From: Roseibacillus sp.
GTDB lineage: Bacteria > Verrucomicrobiota > Verrucomicrobiia > Verrucomicrobiales > Akkermansiaceae
DNA length: 40,458 nt
Direction of reading: 5' to 3'
Assembly: GCA_002715825.1 (NCBI GenBank)
Contig: PBAI01000025.1
Coordinates: forward strand, 61,405-101,862
Every line of letters starts with the position of its first letter. The stretch's first letter is position 1. Shown here in pieces: positions 9,534 to 19,373 of the stretch. Both the position numbers and the translations under genes were made by a program. The notes beneath the pieces were generated by a model. The model saw nothing but the letters and a program-made list of their open reading frames with translations, was not told the DNA's origin and did not search any database.

Positions 9534-11207
9534 CTACTCCGGAAGAGGGAAATCCTGGTTGAACGCAAAAACCCGCTCGCGAATTTCCTTTAATTTCTGC
9601 CCGTCCTCCCGATTTTGAATTGCCTCAAAGATAAAGTCCGCCACCGACTCGAGATCCGCCTCTTTCATCCCGCGGGTGGTAACCGCAGGCGTTCCCAGAC
9701 GAATTCCACTAGGCTTCATGGGTGACCCCGTATCGAAAGGGATGGAGTTCTTATTTACCGTAATTCCGGCCGCATCCAGAGCCTCATCCGCCATTGTCCC
9801 GTCAAGACCGAGCGGGCGCATATCCACCAGCATACTATGGTTGTCGGTACCCCCCGATACGATTCTGAACCCATGGTCCCCCAGTCTGGACGCCAGCGCT
9901 CTCGCATTCTCAACGACTTGCCCCTGGTAAACCTTAAATTCTGGACGAAGCGCCTCTCCAAAGCACACCGCCTTGGCGGCGATCACATGCATGAGTGGCC
10001 CTCCCTGCACGCCCGGAAATACCATCGAATTAATCTTCTTGGCATACTCTTCTCTGCACAGGATCAATCCGCCGCGAGGACCCCTCAAGGATTTGTGGGT
10101 GGTCGTAGTGACGAAGTCAGCATGCGGGATTGGTGTCGGGTGAACTCCCGAGGCAACCAGTCCCGCGATATGAGCCATATCTACGAAGAGATAGGCCCCA
10201 ACCTCTTTCGCTATTCGACCCATCCTCTCGTAGTCCACGACCCGGGAATAGGCACTCGCTCCACAGGTTATTAACTTGGGCCTCACCTCGGCGGCAGCCG
10301 AGGCCAACTGGTCGTAGTCGATACGCTCATCATCCTCACTCACTCCGTAGTGCGTCACCTCATAGAATTGCCCGGAGAAGTTCGCCTTATGCCCGTGAGT
10401 CAGATGCCCCCCATGGGCAAGATCCATGGTAAGAATCCGATCTCCCGTCTTCAGGAAGGCGAAGTAAACAGCCGCGTTAGCCTGCGACCCTGAATGTGGC
10501 TGCACGTTAACGTGTTCTGCTCCAAAAAGCTCTTTCGCCCTGTCGATTGCGAGCTGCTCGGCCCGGTCCACATTCTCACAACCTCCATACCAGCGACGGC
10601 CGGGATAGCCCTCTGCGTATTTATTGGTCAGCAGTGATCCTTGCACTTCCAGAATCGCCCTGCTGGCAAAATTTTCTGAAGCGATTAATTCAACGTGATT
10701 CCGCTGACGACGCCCTTCCGCCTCGACGACTTCGAAAATCTCAGGATCGCTGAGCGCGAGAGCGCTTCCTGATGCCTTCGCGACCCGATTAACGTGGCGC
10801 CCTCCATCGAAAGGCGTATCGAGAAAAGCTCTCACGATACTCACTGCCTGCTCGCCAGTCAGGCCCCGGGCTCCGAGACATGCGATGTTTGAATCATTAT
10901 GACCACGAGTGATTTCTGCATCCTCTACAGAACATAAACGGGCAGCTCTAACGCCCTGCATCCGGTTGGCTGCGATACTCATGCCGATTCCAGACCTGCA
11001 AACCAGCACTCCGAAGTCAGCTTTCCCTTCGGAAACGCTTCGTCCTACCAGATTTGCGAAGTCCGGGTAATCCACCGAATCTTCACCTTTTGTCCCGTAA
11101 TCGACCACTTGGTTTCCGGTCATTTCAAGTGCCTCGACGATGGCACTTTTGACCTCTACTCCCCCGTGGTCCGCTCCTATCGCGATTCGCAGACTAGCGT
11201 TATTCAT
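9534..11207 (-). CDS. Fused ribose-5-phosphate isomerase B / serine hydroxymethyltransferase
   Basis: N-terminal RpiB ([40 protein letters not shown]) continues in frame into SHMT ([46 protein letters not shown]-lysine motif [14 protein letters not shown]). Start taken at MNNASLR. Confidence 0.93.
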   Translation of the reverse strand: MNNASLRIAIGADHGGVEVKSAIVEALEMTGNQVVDYGTKGEDSVDYPDFANLVGRSVSEGKADFGVLVCRSGIGMSIAANRMQGVRAARLCSVEDAEITRGHNDSNIACLGARGLTGEQAVSIVRAFLDTPFDGGRHVNRVAKASGSALALSDPEIFEVVEAEGRRQRNHVELIASENFASRAILEVQGSLLTNKYAEGYPGRRWYGGCENVDRAEQLAIDRAKELFGAEHVNVQPHSGSQANAAVYFAFLKTGDRILTMDLAHGGHLTHGHKANFSGQFYEVTHYGVSEDDERIDYDQLASAAAEVRPKLITCGASAYSRVVDYERMGRIAKEVGAYLFVDMAHIAGLVASGVHPTPIPHADFVTTTTHKSLRGPRGGLILCREEYAKKINSMVFPGVQGGPLMHVIAAKAVCFGEALRPEFKVYQGQVVENARALASRLGDHGFRIVSGGTDNHSMLVDMRPLGLDGTMADEALDAAGITVNKNSIPFDTGSPMKPSGIRLGTPAVTTRGMKEADLESVADFIFEAIQNREDGQKLKEIRERVFAFNQDFPLPE

Positions 11208-11291
11208 TGGTCTAAACTCAGTCCCTCCTCGGGACACCCATTCCTTGGCCCTCTTCCAGCGAAACGCAATAGAGAAAACCAATCCGGGAAA

Positions 11292-11783
11292 TTATTCTTC
11301 ACCATGAGCTCCCTCGGAACGCAGAAATCCAAGAATTCCTTCCACGGCCCGATCCAGAAACGAAGCTACCTCCTCGTAGGCCCGGAAGCCACCGCCTATC
11401 GGGTCCGGGACATCCCTGCCCACAACACCGTCGATTTCCACAAAGTCGCAAACGAGGTGAAATTTTCCTTTTTCCCCGGGATAGCGGTCTTCAAGAGACG
11501 CCAAATGATACTTCGTCATACAGAAAATGTGGCTCGATTCTGCCAGAATATCCTCGTCTACCATCCTGCTCGCAAAGCCCTCCATTCCGATTCCCCGTTC
11601 CTCGAGGATCTCCAGAGTTTCTGCGCTAGCACCGCCACCCTCATAAGCAGCGACCCCCGCCGAGCTTACCGTCAGGGAATCAGACGGCACTTTCGCTCGT
11701 AGCAAGCCCTCGGCCATGGGACTCCGGCACGTGTTCCCCGTGCATACGAAAAGCACATGAGCGAATGAATCTGGCATGCCCAT
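11292..11783 (-). CDS. Low-molecular-weight phosphatase, YwlE-type (putative protein-arginine phosphatase)
   Basis: P-loop VCTGNTCRSPMAEG; DVPDPIGG acid motif. Confidence 0.85.
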   Translation of the reverse strand: MGMPDSFAHVLFVCTGNTCRSPMAEGLLRAKVPSDSLTVSSAGVAAYEGGGASAETLEILEERGIGMEGFASRMVDEDILAESSHIFCMTKYHLASLEDRYPGEKGKFHLVCDFVEIDGVVGRDVPDPIGGGFRAYEEVASFLDRAVEGILGFLRSEGAHGEE

Positions 11784-12042
11784 ATGCTAGGCTCTCCCCC
11801 CCTACCCTCGTCAAACAGGCAATCTCAGGTATTACTCCTCTTTCTGATTTCCAGCAGATTCTACGCCCAATATCTGCCGGTTAGATTAGGACGACCTAAC
11901 CAATAATTTCTCCACTCCGAAAAAAAATAAAGGCAGGCAGCTGAGTGATTCGCTGCATATGAGTTGGTTACGCCCCTTAATAAAAAGCCCCTTGGGTCGC
12001 AGCTTGCCCCCCGTCTTCGATCAGAATACCGAATGGGGTTCA

Positions 12043-12816
12043 ATGATGCCGTTAAATCCCGATCTTGGAAAAAAGCTCAGTGCCGCCCGGCACGGATTGG
12101 GTGCTTCCATTCAGGACATTTCCCGGCGGACTCACATACCCGAGAATGCGATTCGACACCTGGAAAAAGGTCAATTCTCGGAGTTTCCCAGTGTCGAATA
12201 CGCAGTGGGATTCCTCGCTCAATATTCTGATTATCTGGGTCTCCCCACCCTCGACCATCTTGATTCTTTCGCTACCAGTGAGGATCGCTCCGGCATTGCC
12301 ACGAGAGAGAGTAACAAAAATCGCTGTATTACGAGGGTCTCGGTCACCGAAAAGCGGCCACTACCCATCACTGGATCCCGCAATTCCCAGCGGGGCCTCC
12401 TGCGATCCAGAAGCCTTCCTGAGGAGGAGCCGGAAGAGAATCAACTGCCGATTAACAAGGGGCAGCCTCTCATTGTATTTTCGATCACCTCAATCCTGAT
12501 CGCCTGCTCGCTGTTCGCATATATGAGACTGAGCGGTGACTTCGATCAGGAAGACGCTTCGGCTACGCAGAATCCCTCCGCGCCCCTGGGTGAGATTGGA
12601 GGCCTGTCAGCCCAAGCACCTATGAGTCCTGTGTTTTCCGATGTGCCTCGAGCTCTCCCTGTCTCTCCGGAGAGCACCTTGCCTCCCACCGCCAAGAACC
12701 CAGGTGAAAGGACCAAGATCCAGAATTTGAGCGCCTCGAACGTGACCCCAGCGTTACCCTTTGAGGGGTTCTCTCTCGAAAGTCCACCGCCTAGAGCGGT
12801 CATCGTTGAGGAGTAA
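12043..12816 (+). CDS. RodZ-like helix-turn-helix membrane protein
   Basis: LGKKLSAARHGLGASIQDISRRTHIPENAIRHLEKGQFSEFPSVEYAVGFLAQYSDYLGL is the RodZ/HTH_25 pattern; TM LIVFSITSILIACSLFAYM. Confidence 0.8.
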   Translation: MMPLNPDLGKKLSAARHGLGASIQDISRRTHIPENAIRHLEKGQFSEFPSVEYAVGFLAQYSDYLGLPTLDHLDSFATSEDRSGIATRESNKNRCITRVSVTEKRPLPITGSRNSQRGLLRSRSLPEEEPEENQLPINKGQPLIVFSITSILIACSLFAYMRLSGDFDQEDASATQNPSAPLGEIGGLSAQAPMSPVFSDVPRALPVSPESTLPPTAKNPGERTKIQNLSASNVTPALPFEGFSLESPPPRAVIVEE

Positions 12817-12858
12817 GCCACTGGGTGAGAAACCATCGTTGCTTGCAGTCGAGTCCAA

Positions 12859-14988
12859 TCATGATTGTTCTCTGATAAGCTGGAGAAACGGTTTAAGAAA
12901 TCTTTCGGCTTTCACCGATCCCACGCCTTTGATCGTCATTGCTGCCTCAACCGAAGTTGGTCGCAACCGGGCCAGTGACTCCAACGTCTTGTTTGTGAAA
13001 ACTCCATAGGGCGGCACCCTGTATTGCTTGGCAAGGCCATTCCGAAGACCCTTCAATTGAGCGTAAAGACCCGCATCACGCGGGAGAAGCTTTCCATCCT
13101 CCTTCCCTGTTCCAGAGCCTGCCTTGCCCTTCCTGCTCCCCTGCTCAGGCCACACCAGACTATAACCGCCTGCTCCCTTCATAACCTGCTCACCCTTTTC
13201 CGTCAGGGTCACAAGAGGAAATTCACCTGTCTGGGTAACGAGAAGTCCCGCAGAGTGTAGCGCGTGGAAAAGCTCATTCAGATAGGCGGTTCCCTGTCCC
13301 TTGAGGATTCCGTAGGTCGAAAGATCGTGTAACCTTACCCGCAGGATTTCCTGTGATTTACTGCCGGTGAGCATCTGAACGATACGACCCCTTCCGAAGA
13401 TCCCCTCCCATCCCTTGGATGTTCGTCGACTCATACGGGCCACGCCACTAAGGGCTTTGCGCACGAGAAGGTCCTCGCTTTCTGTCGGCTCTCTACGGTC
13501 TGTCCCATAATCGCTCCGGCAGACGTCACAGGTTCCGCACTCTGCTGGATCGCTCTCCCCGAAATATTCAAGAATTGCCTGTTGCCGACAGGAAGCGCCA
13601 TAGCACAGAGCTACAATCGCCTTCAGTTTTTTCCGATCACGATTCTCCTTCTCTTCGAGGGAATCTCGGTTGATTTCCAACTGACCCGGTTGAACCTCGG
13701 GCCGCTGCAAGCGTGTCCCTCGCCTGCGCTGACCCGGAAGATCAAAGCGTTCCACGTAGCCACCACGAACCAGAAATGAAAGCGCACTGCTTACCGCCAT
13801 GCCATTCTTTACCTCTACCGCCTCGGTAATTTCCTCGATGGTGGCATGAACCTCTCGCTGCTCGTTGGCCTTCTCGTAAAGGTGCTCGTAAACCTGACAG
13901 ATTATTCCGTATCCCGGGTTAGCCCCCTCCAGGAAAAATTCCTGAGTACGCGTATCCGCATAGTTCCAGAGCAGCTCACAATAGGCAGCCTCTCCATCGC
14001 GACCTGCACGTCCTGCTTCTTGATAGTAGGCTTCCACGCTACCGGGAACTTCAAAGTGAATAACGAAGCGGACATCTGAGCGGTCGATCCCCATCCCGAA
14101 AGCATTTGTGGCCACTGCAACATCCACCTCACCCCGGATGAAGCGATCCTGCGTTTCTTCCCGCTCCTGCTCCGTCATCCCACCATGATACCCGATACAA
14201 CGCACGCCCCAGTTGTGAAGAGTCTCCGCAACTTCCTCCACTCGCTTGCGAGTCGCGCAATAGACAATCCCCGTCCGATGTTCCTCGAGAATCTCGCGGA
14301 TTCGCCGGAACTTGGTCGCCTTGGTCTCAATCGGGTTAATATTAAAACTCAGATTCGCTCGCGCAAATCCAGTTACAGTCTGGAAGGGTTCACGTAGTTC
14401 GAGCACCTTCACGATGTCCTCACGGACCACTTGGGTGGCCGTCGCCGTGAAGGCCACGCACTGGGGATTCCCTAAAGCCCGCCGCGCTTCTCCCAACCTT
14501 AGATAATCCGGCCGAAAATCATGCCCCCACTGGCTCAGGCAGTGCGCCTCGTCGATAGCGAGAAGCCCTACCTTCACTCTTCTCATTGCCGAAACAAACC
14601 GGTCCGCACGAAACCGCTCTGGAGCTACGTAGACCAACTTATATTCTCCCCTGACCATTCCATCGATCCGATTTCTCTGCTCTCCATGAGAAAGGGTGGA
14701 ATTGATGAGAGTCGCGGCTACTCCCCTGTCCACCAGCGCATCCACCTGGTCCTTCATCAGGGCGATGAGGGGGCTCACCACTACCGTCACACCCTCAAGG
14801 CAGAGAGCTGGAAGCTGATAACAGAGAGACTTGCCTCCTCCTGTAGGCATTACCACCAAGCCGTCCCGCAAACCCAGAATCTCCTCCACGATGCCGGCCT
14901 GACCGTCTAGGAACTCCTCAAAACCGAATGCCTTACGCAACGTCTCTTTCGCAAGGTCGAACACGGGGTGAGACTGCACCGCCAGCAT
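12859..14988 (-). CDS. recQ: ATP-dependent DNA helicase RecQ
   Basis: VVMPTGGGKSLCYQLPAL, IDEAHCLSQWGHDFRPDY, FTATAT, GRAGRDG, zinc-binding Cys cluster (CDVC), C-terminal HRDC-like region. ORF can extend to 15093. Confidence 0.93.
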   Translation of the reverse strand: MLAVQSHPVFDLAKETLRKAFGFEEFLDGQAGIVEEILGLRDGLVVMPTGGGKSLCYQLPALCLEGVTVVVSPLIALMKDQVDALVDRGVAATLINSTLSHGEQRNRIDGMVRGEYKLVYVAPERFRADRFVSAMRRVKVGLLAIDEAHCLSQWGHDFRPDYLRLGEARRALGNPQCVAFTATATQVVREDIVKVLELREPFQTVTGFARANLSFNINPIETKATKFRRIREILEEHRTGIVYCATRKRVEEVAETLHNWGVRCIGYHGGMTEQEREETQDRFIRGEVDVAVATNAFGMGIDRSDVRFVIHFEVPGSVEAYYQEAGRAGRDGEAAYCELLWNYADTRTQEFFLEGANPGYGIICQVYEHLYEKANEQREVHATIEEITEAVEVKNGMAVSSALSFLVRGGYVERFDLPGQRRRGTRLQRPEVQPGQLEINRDSLEEKENRDRKKLKAIVALCYGASCRQQAILEYFGESDPAECGTCDVCRSDYGTDRREPTESEDLLVRKALSGVARMSRRTSKGWEGIFGRGRIVQMLTGSKSQEILRVRLHDLSTYGILKGQGTAYLNELFHALHSAGLLVTQTGEFPLVTLTEKGEQVMKGAGGYSLVWPEQGSRKGKAGSGTGKEDGKLLPRDAGLYAQLKGLRNGLAKQYRVPPYGVFTNKTLESLARLRPTSVEAAMTIKGVGSVKAERFLKPFLQLIREQS

Positions 14989-15116
14989 TCCATGATCAAC
15001 CCAAAGCGCCGGCCCAATCCTTCCTCGTCCTGCCAGCTCGGCGCTCCACCCATCATCTTTCCTCTGGTGCCCGCTGGAACAAGTTGGGAACATTATTCCT
15101 CATAAACCCGATCACC

Positions 15117-16490
15117 ATGAATTCTGGGCCTCTTATTCTCACCTGCCTTATCGCCCTTTCGCCCCCGTCGACTCATGCCGGGATCAGGGCTGGGGCCGCA
15201 GAACAGGAAATTACTCCAAGGGCCGGTCTGGAGATCCAGCACTACTTCCGAAAAAGTATCGGGGTGCGTGACCCTCTCTTCGCACGTTGTCTCTACCTCG
15301 AAGACACAACGGGAAATGCGGTCGCTATCGTGGGACTTGACCTCATCATGGCCAGCTTCGAGACCTGCGACGAACTACGAGCTGAGATACGTGAGAAGTG
15401 CGGAGTCAAAAATACGCTCCTCAACTTCAGTCACACCCATGCTTCCGCGGCCCTCGGTCCTCGCGGACGCTCCACCGTCTCGAACGATGAAGGCTCCCAG
15501 TGGAATGATCACACCCTTGACTCCATCATCGCAGTCGTAGCGAAAGCTCGAAAACAAGCCGAACCAGCATCCCTCCGGGCCGGACGCGCCAAAGTTCAGG
15601 TCGGCTATAACCGGCGTCTCACCAACACCCGGAATGGGCAGGTCTTCATGGGAGTCAATCGTATGGGACCAGCGGTTCCATGGGTTAACGTTCTGGTGGC
15701 GGACAGTCTACGGACCAGCAAACCTCTCGCCGTACTTTTTGAACACGCCGCCCATCCGGTCATTGTTCCCCACACCAGTAAACTTACCAGCGCCGACTTC
15801 CCGGGAGCCGCTGGAAAACGAATCAGGGAGATTCTTGGCGACGATGTCATTACCGTCTTTGGTCAAGGATGCGGGGGGAACATCAATGGATTCCCTCTCC
15901 GCTCTACACATGAGAAGGCGGAGGAGGCCGGTCGTCGACTCGGGGAAGCCAGCCTCAAGGCCATTCAAGAAAGCAGGCGCATTACAGCCAGCCTGCTTAC
16001 TGTGAAGTCCACCACAGTCACTCTTCCCTCCGCGCCCCTCCCTGACCGGGAGCTTCTTGCGGAAATGATGGACCTCGAAAAACACAATGAAGATCGCATG
16101 AAGCAATTACGACGAATTGAGCATCTTCTCGAAGAGGGAAAGCAACCTCCTGGTCGTCGGTTTGACGCTCACGCCGTAATGCTGGGGCGCGAATGGTGCC
16201 TCACTGCCATGCCCCATGAGATGTTCTGCCAGTACGAACTCTGGATCGACAAGCATGCTCCTTTCCGGACCACCATGACTTTTGCCTTCACCAATGGATA
16301 CGAGGGTTACGTTGCGGTGGATAAAGCCCTGGCCCTCGGTGCTCGTGGAGGTTACGAGGCCGGCCGGCTCCCCAACTGGGGCGGACAAGTCTATAGCAGA
16401 CATCTGGGCCCGCCTGCAGTCGGCGCCGAGAAAATCGTGAAGAGGGCTCTTTCTTCTCTCTGGCCATCCGAAACCTTACCCCCAAAGTAA
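15117..16490 (+). CDS. Neutral/alkaline ceramidase-like exported hydrolase
   Basis: Signal peptide-like N-terminus; AGAAEQEITPRAGLEI, LNFSHTHASAALGP, FEHAAHPVIVP match the neutral ceramidase N-terminal domain pattern. Confidence 0.72.
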   Translation: MNSGPLILTCLIALSPPSTHAGIRAGAAEQEITPRAGLEIQHYFRKSIGVRDPLFARCLYLEDTTGNAVAIVGLDLIMASFETCDELRAEIREKCGVKNTLLNFSHTHASAALGPRGRSTVSNDEGSQWNDHTLDSIIAVVAKARKQAEPASLRAGRAKVQVGYNRRLTNTRNGQVFMGVNRMGPAVPWVNVLVADSLRTSKPLAVLFEHAAHPVIVPHTSKLTSADFPGAAGKRIREILGDDVITVFGQGCGGNINGFPLRSTHEKAEEAGRRLGEASLKAIQESRRITASLLTVKSTTVTLPSAPLPDRELLAEMMDLEKHNEDRMKQLRRIEHLLEEGKQPPGRRFDAHAVMLGREWCLTAMPHEMFCQYELWIDKHAPFRTTMTFAFTNGYEGYVAVDKALALGARGGYEAGRLPNWGGQVYSRHLGPPAVGAEKIVKRALSSLWPSETLPPK

Positions 16491-16510
16491 GCAGTTTCTG
16501 TCGAACACAT

Positions 16511-16542
16511 GAAGCCCGGCCCTTTTCAGGACCGGGCTTCTT
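16511..16542. terminator. Intrinsic terminator-like hairpin between convergent genes
   Basis: GAAGCCCGG-cccttttcagga-CCGGGCTTC, 9-bp perfect stem between the convergent genes ending at 16490 (+) and 16580 (-). Confidence 0.75.
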
Positions 16543-16579
16543 GCCACAGGGCACTTTGCCGGGGGCTGATGCCGGTGGG

Positions 16580-19192
16580 TTATTCCGGCGTCGCAATCAC
16601 CCTGAAGAGAGCCATATTCTTGGAGCGGTCGACTGGAACATGTGCCGAGCTGGTCATATTTACCTGAGGGGCAAGCTCAGGCCTGTTCTCAATCACTGGC
16701 ACCAGGTCGGGGAAAGGCCGCCATTCTGACATCGGGAAGGCCGTATTGCCGCCCTGTGGCTCCTGACCTTCCGGATCTTCATTCCATTCTCCCATCGGGT
16801 ATTCCTGAGGAGCCTCCTCCCAAGCTACCCCCGTAGGGAACAATTCATCAACGCGAGGGACTTCATGCTCGCCAAGATTTTCGCGGATCCATGCCTGAGG
16901 AGAAGCGTTAGTCTCGAGGGTATAATTCATGCCGATCACCGTGTTCCAACTCACCGTCAATTGGTTCTCCTGTAAATTGGGGACCATCATCCATTTCCAC
17001 ATCTTACCAATCTTTACCTGATAATCCTCCACTTCGCCACCAATCTGGTGTCCCGTGTAGAAGGATCCTCCATGACTTAAGCGAAAACGGGCTGCCGTCT
17101 TGAATGGTTTTTTCACTTTTGGCACCTTGAAGGCCAGAACCTGCCCTGGGTTTACAGTCTCGCTGTTGAAGATGCGGTTGTTAGGCTGAGCCCAGCTGCC
17201 ATCTCCGTCGAAGTCGATCCAAGCATCCAGGATACCCGTCATGGTCGGCAGGACCCGCACGAGAGCATACGAACCGGAGATCATCGGAGTCAGGAAGATC
17301 ACGCCATCTTCATCATCATTACCGTCGAGGTCATCGCCGAGGCTCATAAGGCTGGGTTGCCCGTCGGGCTCGGAATCGATGGCCTGACCAAGAAAGAGAT
17401 CATCGATCTGATGGGAGGCTCCGACACCAATCGAACCAGGATTTGACTGACGGGTTGGAAATGGCTTCGGGGCATCGCCCCAGTCTAAAAAGACGGGTGG
17501 CTGGTTGCCCTTGATGTAAACAAGGTGGTCCTCAACCTCTCCGTCACTGGCATAGCCGGAAGGCCCGAGTCCACCGGTTGAATTGATTCTGACCCGTGCC
17601 ACCGTGTGTCCTGTCGCAGCTGAGGATGGAACTGTGAAACTATAGCTGTTGATTCCGGGATTCGCGACCGCGTTCAGCACGATCTGCTCGCCGGCACCCC
17701 AGATCCCATCCCCATTAAAATCAAGGAAGGCATTGATATACCCCGAAGCGGAGGCGATCACTGAAACTACCGAGACAGTGCCTTGCTGCAAGGTCGTGAA
17801 AGCAACACCATCTTCGTCATCAGACCCAATATTGTCATCGCCTTGCGCCGAGGAATCAGGCTGCCCATCGCCTTCAGGGTCGCACATGGCCCCAAGGTAT
17901 ATTCCGTTGCTAATCATGTGAACGGCTCCTCCATCAACCGCGAGTGTCGGATAGGGCGCTGGGGCATCTCCCCAGTCGAGTTCTCCATTTGGCTGACCAG
18001 GCTCGATTCCTATCTGGTAATCCTCCACCTCTCCGTCCGAGGAACCACCAGCAGGGCCCAATCCTCCTCCGGAACTAATTCGGAAGCGGGCGTAGGTTCC
18101 TCCAGCAGAGGCACTGGCAGGCACAGGGAAGTTCATATTGTTCACCCCCGCTACAACTGGATGCCCGACAAAGACCTGTTCGCCGGTATCGTTCCAGTCT
18201 CCATCGCTGTTGAAATCCACCCAGGCGTCAATCCGCCCCGGCATACTGGCCACTGCCTCAAGAGTGGCATTACCCCCTATGAGGATTGGGGAGGTAAAGG
18301 TGATTCCATCCTCGTCGTCGATAGCGGAGTCCAGATCGTCACGAAGCGCGCTGCTGCCCGGGATTCCATCGGGTTCCGAGTCTACCGAGGTTCCAAGCAT
18401 GAGATCGTTGGTCATGAGATGGAATGCACCGCTGTTAGATGAAGTCACCGGGTAGGTGCCGGGGGCGTCTCCCCAGTCCAATTCCGGACCAGGATCATGA
18501 CCGCCATCGATCTTAATCTGATAATCCTCTACCTCTCCGTCCTGAGCAGTTCCCACCGGGGCAAGCATTCCCTGCGAACTCAGCCGGAAACGTGCATAAG
18601 TCGTTCCAGCCGGGGTCGAAGCAGGAACCGCAAAATCCAAAGTATTCAGGTTAGCGGCCAGAGGCTCTCCGGTGAAGATCTGCTCTCCTGGATCCATCCA
18701 GCTTCCGTTTCCATTAAAATCAATCCACGCGTCTAATCGACCGGGTCCGGAAGCCCAGACCTCGATTTCGGCAATCCCGCCGGCTTGCAGAGGACTGAGA
18801 AAGGCTATCCCGTCTTCATCGTCAAATGGTCCCATTGCATCATCTCCGTTAGCAAAAAATGTGGGCTGTCCATCGACCTCGCTATCGATCCGGGAACCCA
18901 GAGTAAGGAGAAATCCATCTGCAGACGGCGCCACTAGATGGCGAGCTCCGTCGTTGGCATGGAGAGTAGGATAACTCGGATCTGGTGCATCTCCATAGTC
19001 AAACTGCTGGGCGATCTGCGGAATGTCCGGGAAATCTGGAATTCCGGGGATATCCGGGAGGTTAATATCGATGCCGGCGTCCAGTAATTCTGTAACGCGA
19101 TCCAGATCGAGCTGGAGGGACTGCCCCCCCGCGATTGGAATAGTTCCGAGTAAGGCTACCAGCGAGAGGTTGAATAAGGCGTTTAATTTCAT
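16580..19192 (-). CDS. Exported protein with four GEVED-type repeats
   Basis: Signal peptide, then four units beginning (F/L)D(Y/W)GDAP and ending GEVED(Y/H), each with a DxNxDGxW-like segment; distinct C-terminal domain. Confidence 0.85.
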   Translation of the reverse strand: MKLNALFNLSLVALLGTIPIAGGQSLQLDLDRVTELLDAGIDINLPDIPGIPDFPDIPQIAQQFDYGDAPDPSYPTLHANDGARHLVAPSADGFLLTLGSRIDSEVDGQPTFFANGDDAMGPFDDEDGIAFLSPLQAGGIAEIEVWASGPGRLDAWIDFNGNGSWMDPGEQIFTGEPLAANLNTLDFAVPASTPAGTTYARFRLSSQGMLAPVGTAQDGEVEDYQIKIDGGHDPGPELDWGDAPGTYPVTSSNSGAFHLMTNDLMLGTSVDSEPDGIPGSSALRDDLDSAIDDEDGITFTSPILIGGNATLEAVASMPGRIDAWVDFNSDGDWNDTGEQVFVGHPVVAGVNNMNFPVPASASAGGTYARFRISSGGGLGPAGGSSDGEVEDYQIGIEPGQPNGELDWGDAPAPYPTLAVDGGAVHMISNGIYLGAMCDPEGDGQPDSSAQGDDNIGSDDEDGVAFTTLQQGTVSVVSVIASASGYINAFLDFNGDGIWGAGEQIVLNAVANPGINSYSFTVPSSAATGHTVARVRINSTGGLGPSGYASDGEVEDHLVYIKGNQPPVFLDWGDAPKPFPTRQSNPGSIGVGASHQIDDLFLGQAIDSEPDGQPSLMSLGDDLDGNDDEDGVIFLTPMISGSYALVRVLPTMTGILDAWIDFDGDGSWAQPNNRIFNSETVNPGQVLAFKVPKVKKPFKTAARFRLSHGGSFYTGHQIGGEVEDYQVKIGKMWKWMMVPNLQENQLTVSWNTVIGMNYTLETNASPQAWIRENLGEHEVPRVDELFPTGVAWEEAPQEYPMGEWNEDPEGQEPQGGNTAFPMSEWRPFPDLVPVIENRPELAPQVNMTSSAHVPVDRSKNMALFRVIATPE

Positions 19193-19373
19193 GGCTATAA
19201 TGTCTCTTCGTCCCTTTCAACCGAAGTTCGCCATGTAGATTTCCAAGAATCTTTCACGATTCTTTCTCCTGTTCCGAGGACCTCAAATGACTTGAATCGT
19301 AGCCCAAAAAAGCACGGAGGTTCCCATGCTCCCCAGTGATCCAGATCAGACGCAACCTCAGACGGGCCAGTGC

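Noticed and set aside
14928-15116. N-terminal extension of the ceramidase-like ORF
   Set aside because: Overlaps RecQ coding sequence and lacks signal-peptide character; the ATG at 15117 starts a plausible signal peptide.
18000-18442. Plus-strand ORFs (for example 17783-18442) over the GEVED gene
   Set aside because: Antisense shadow ORFs of a repeat-rich coding region.
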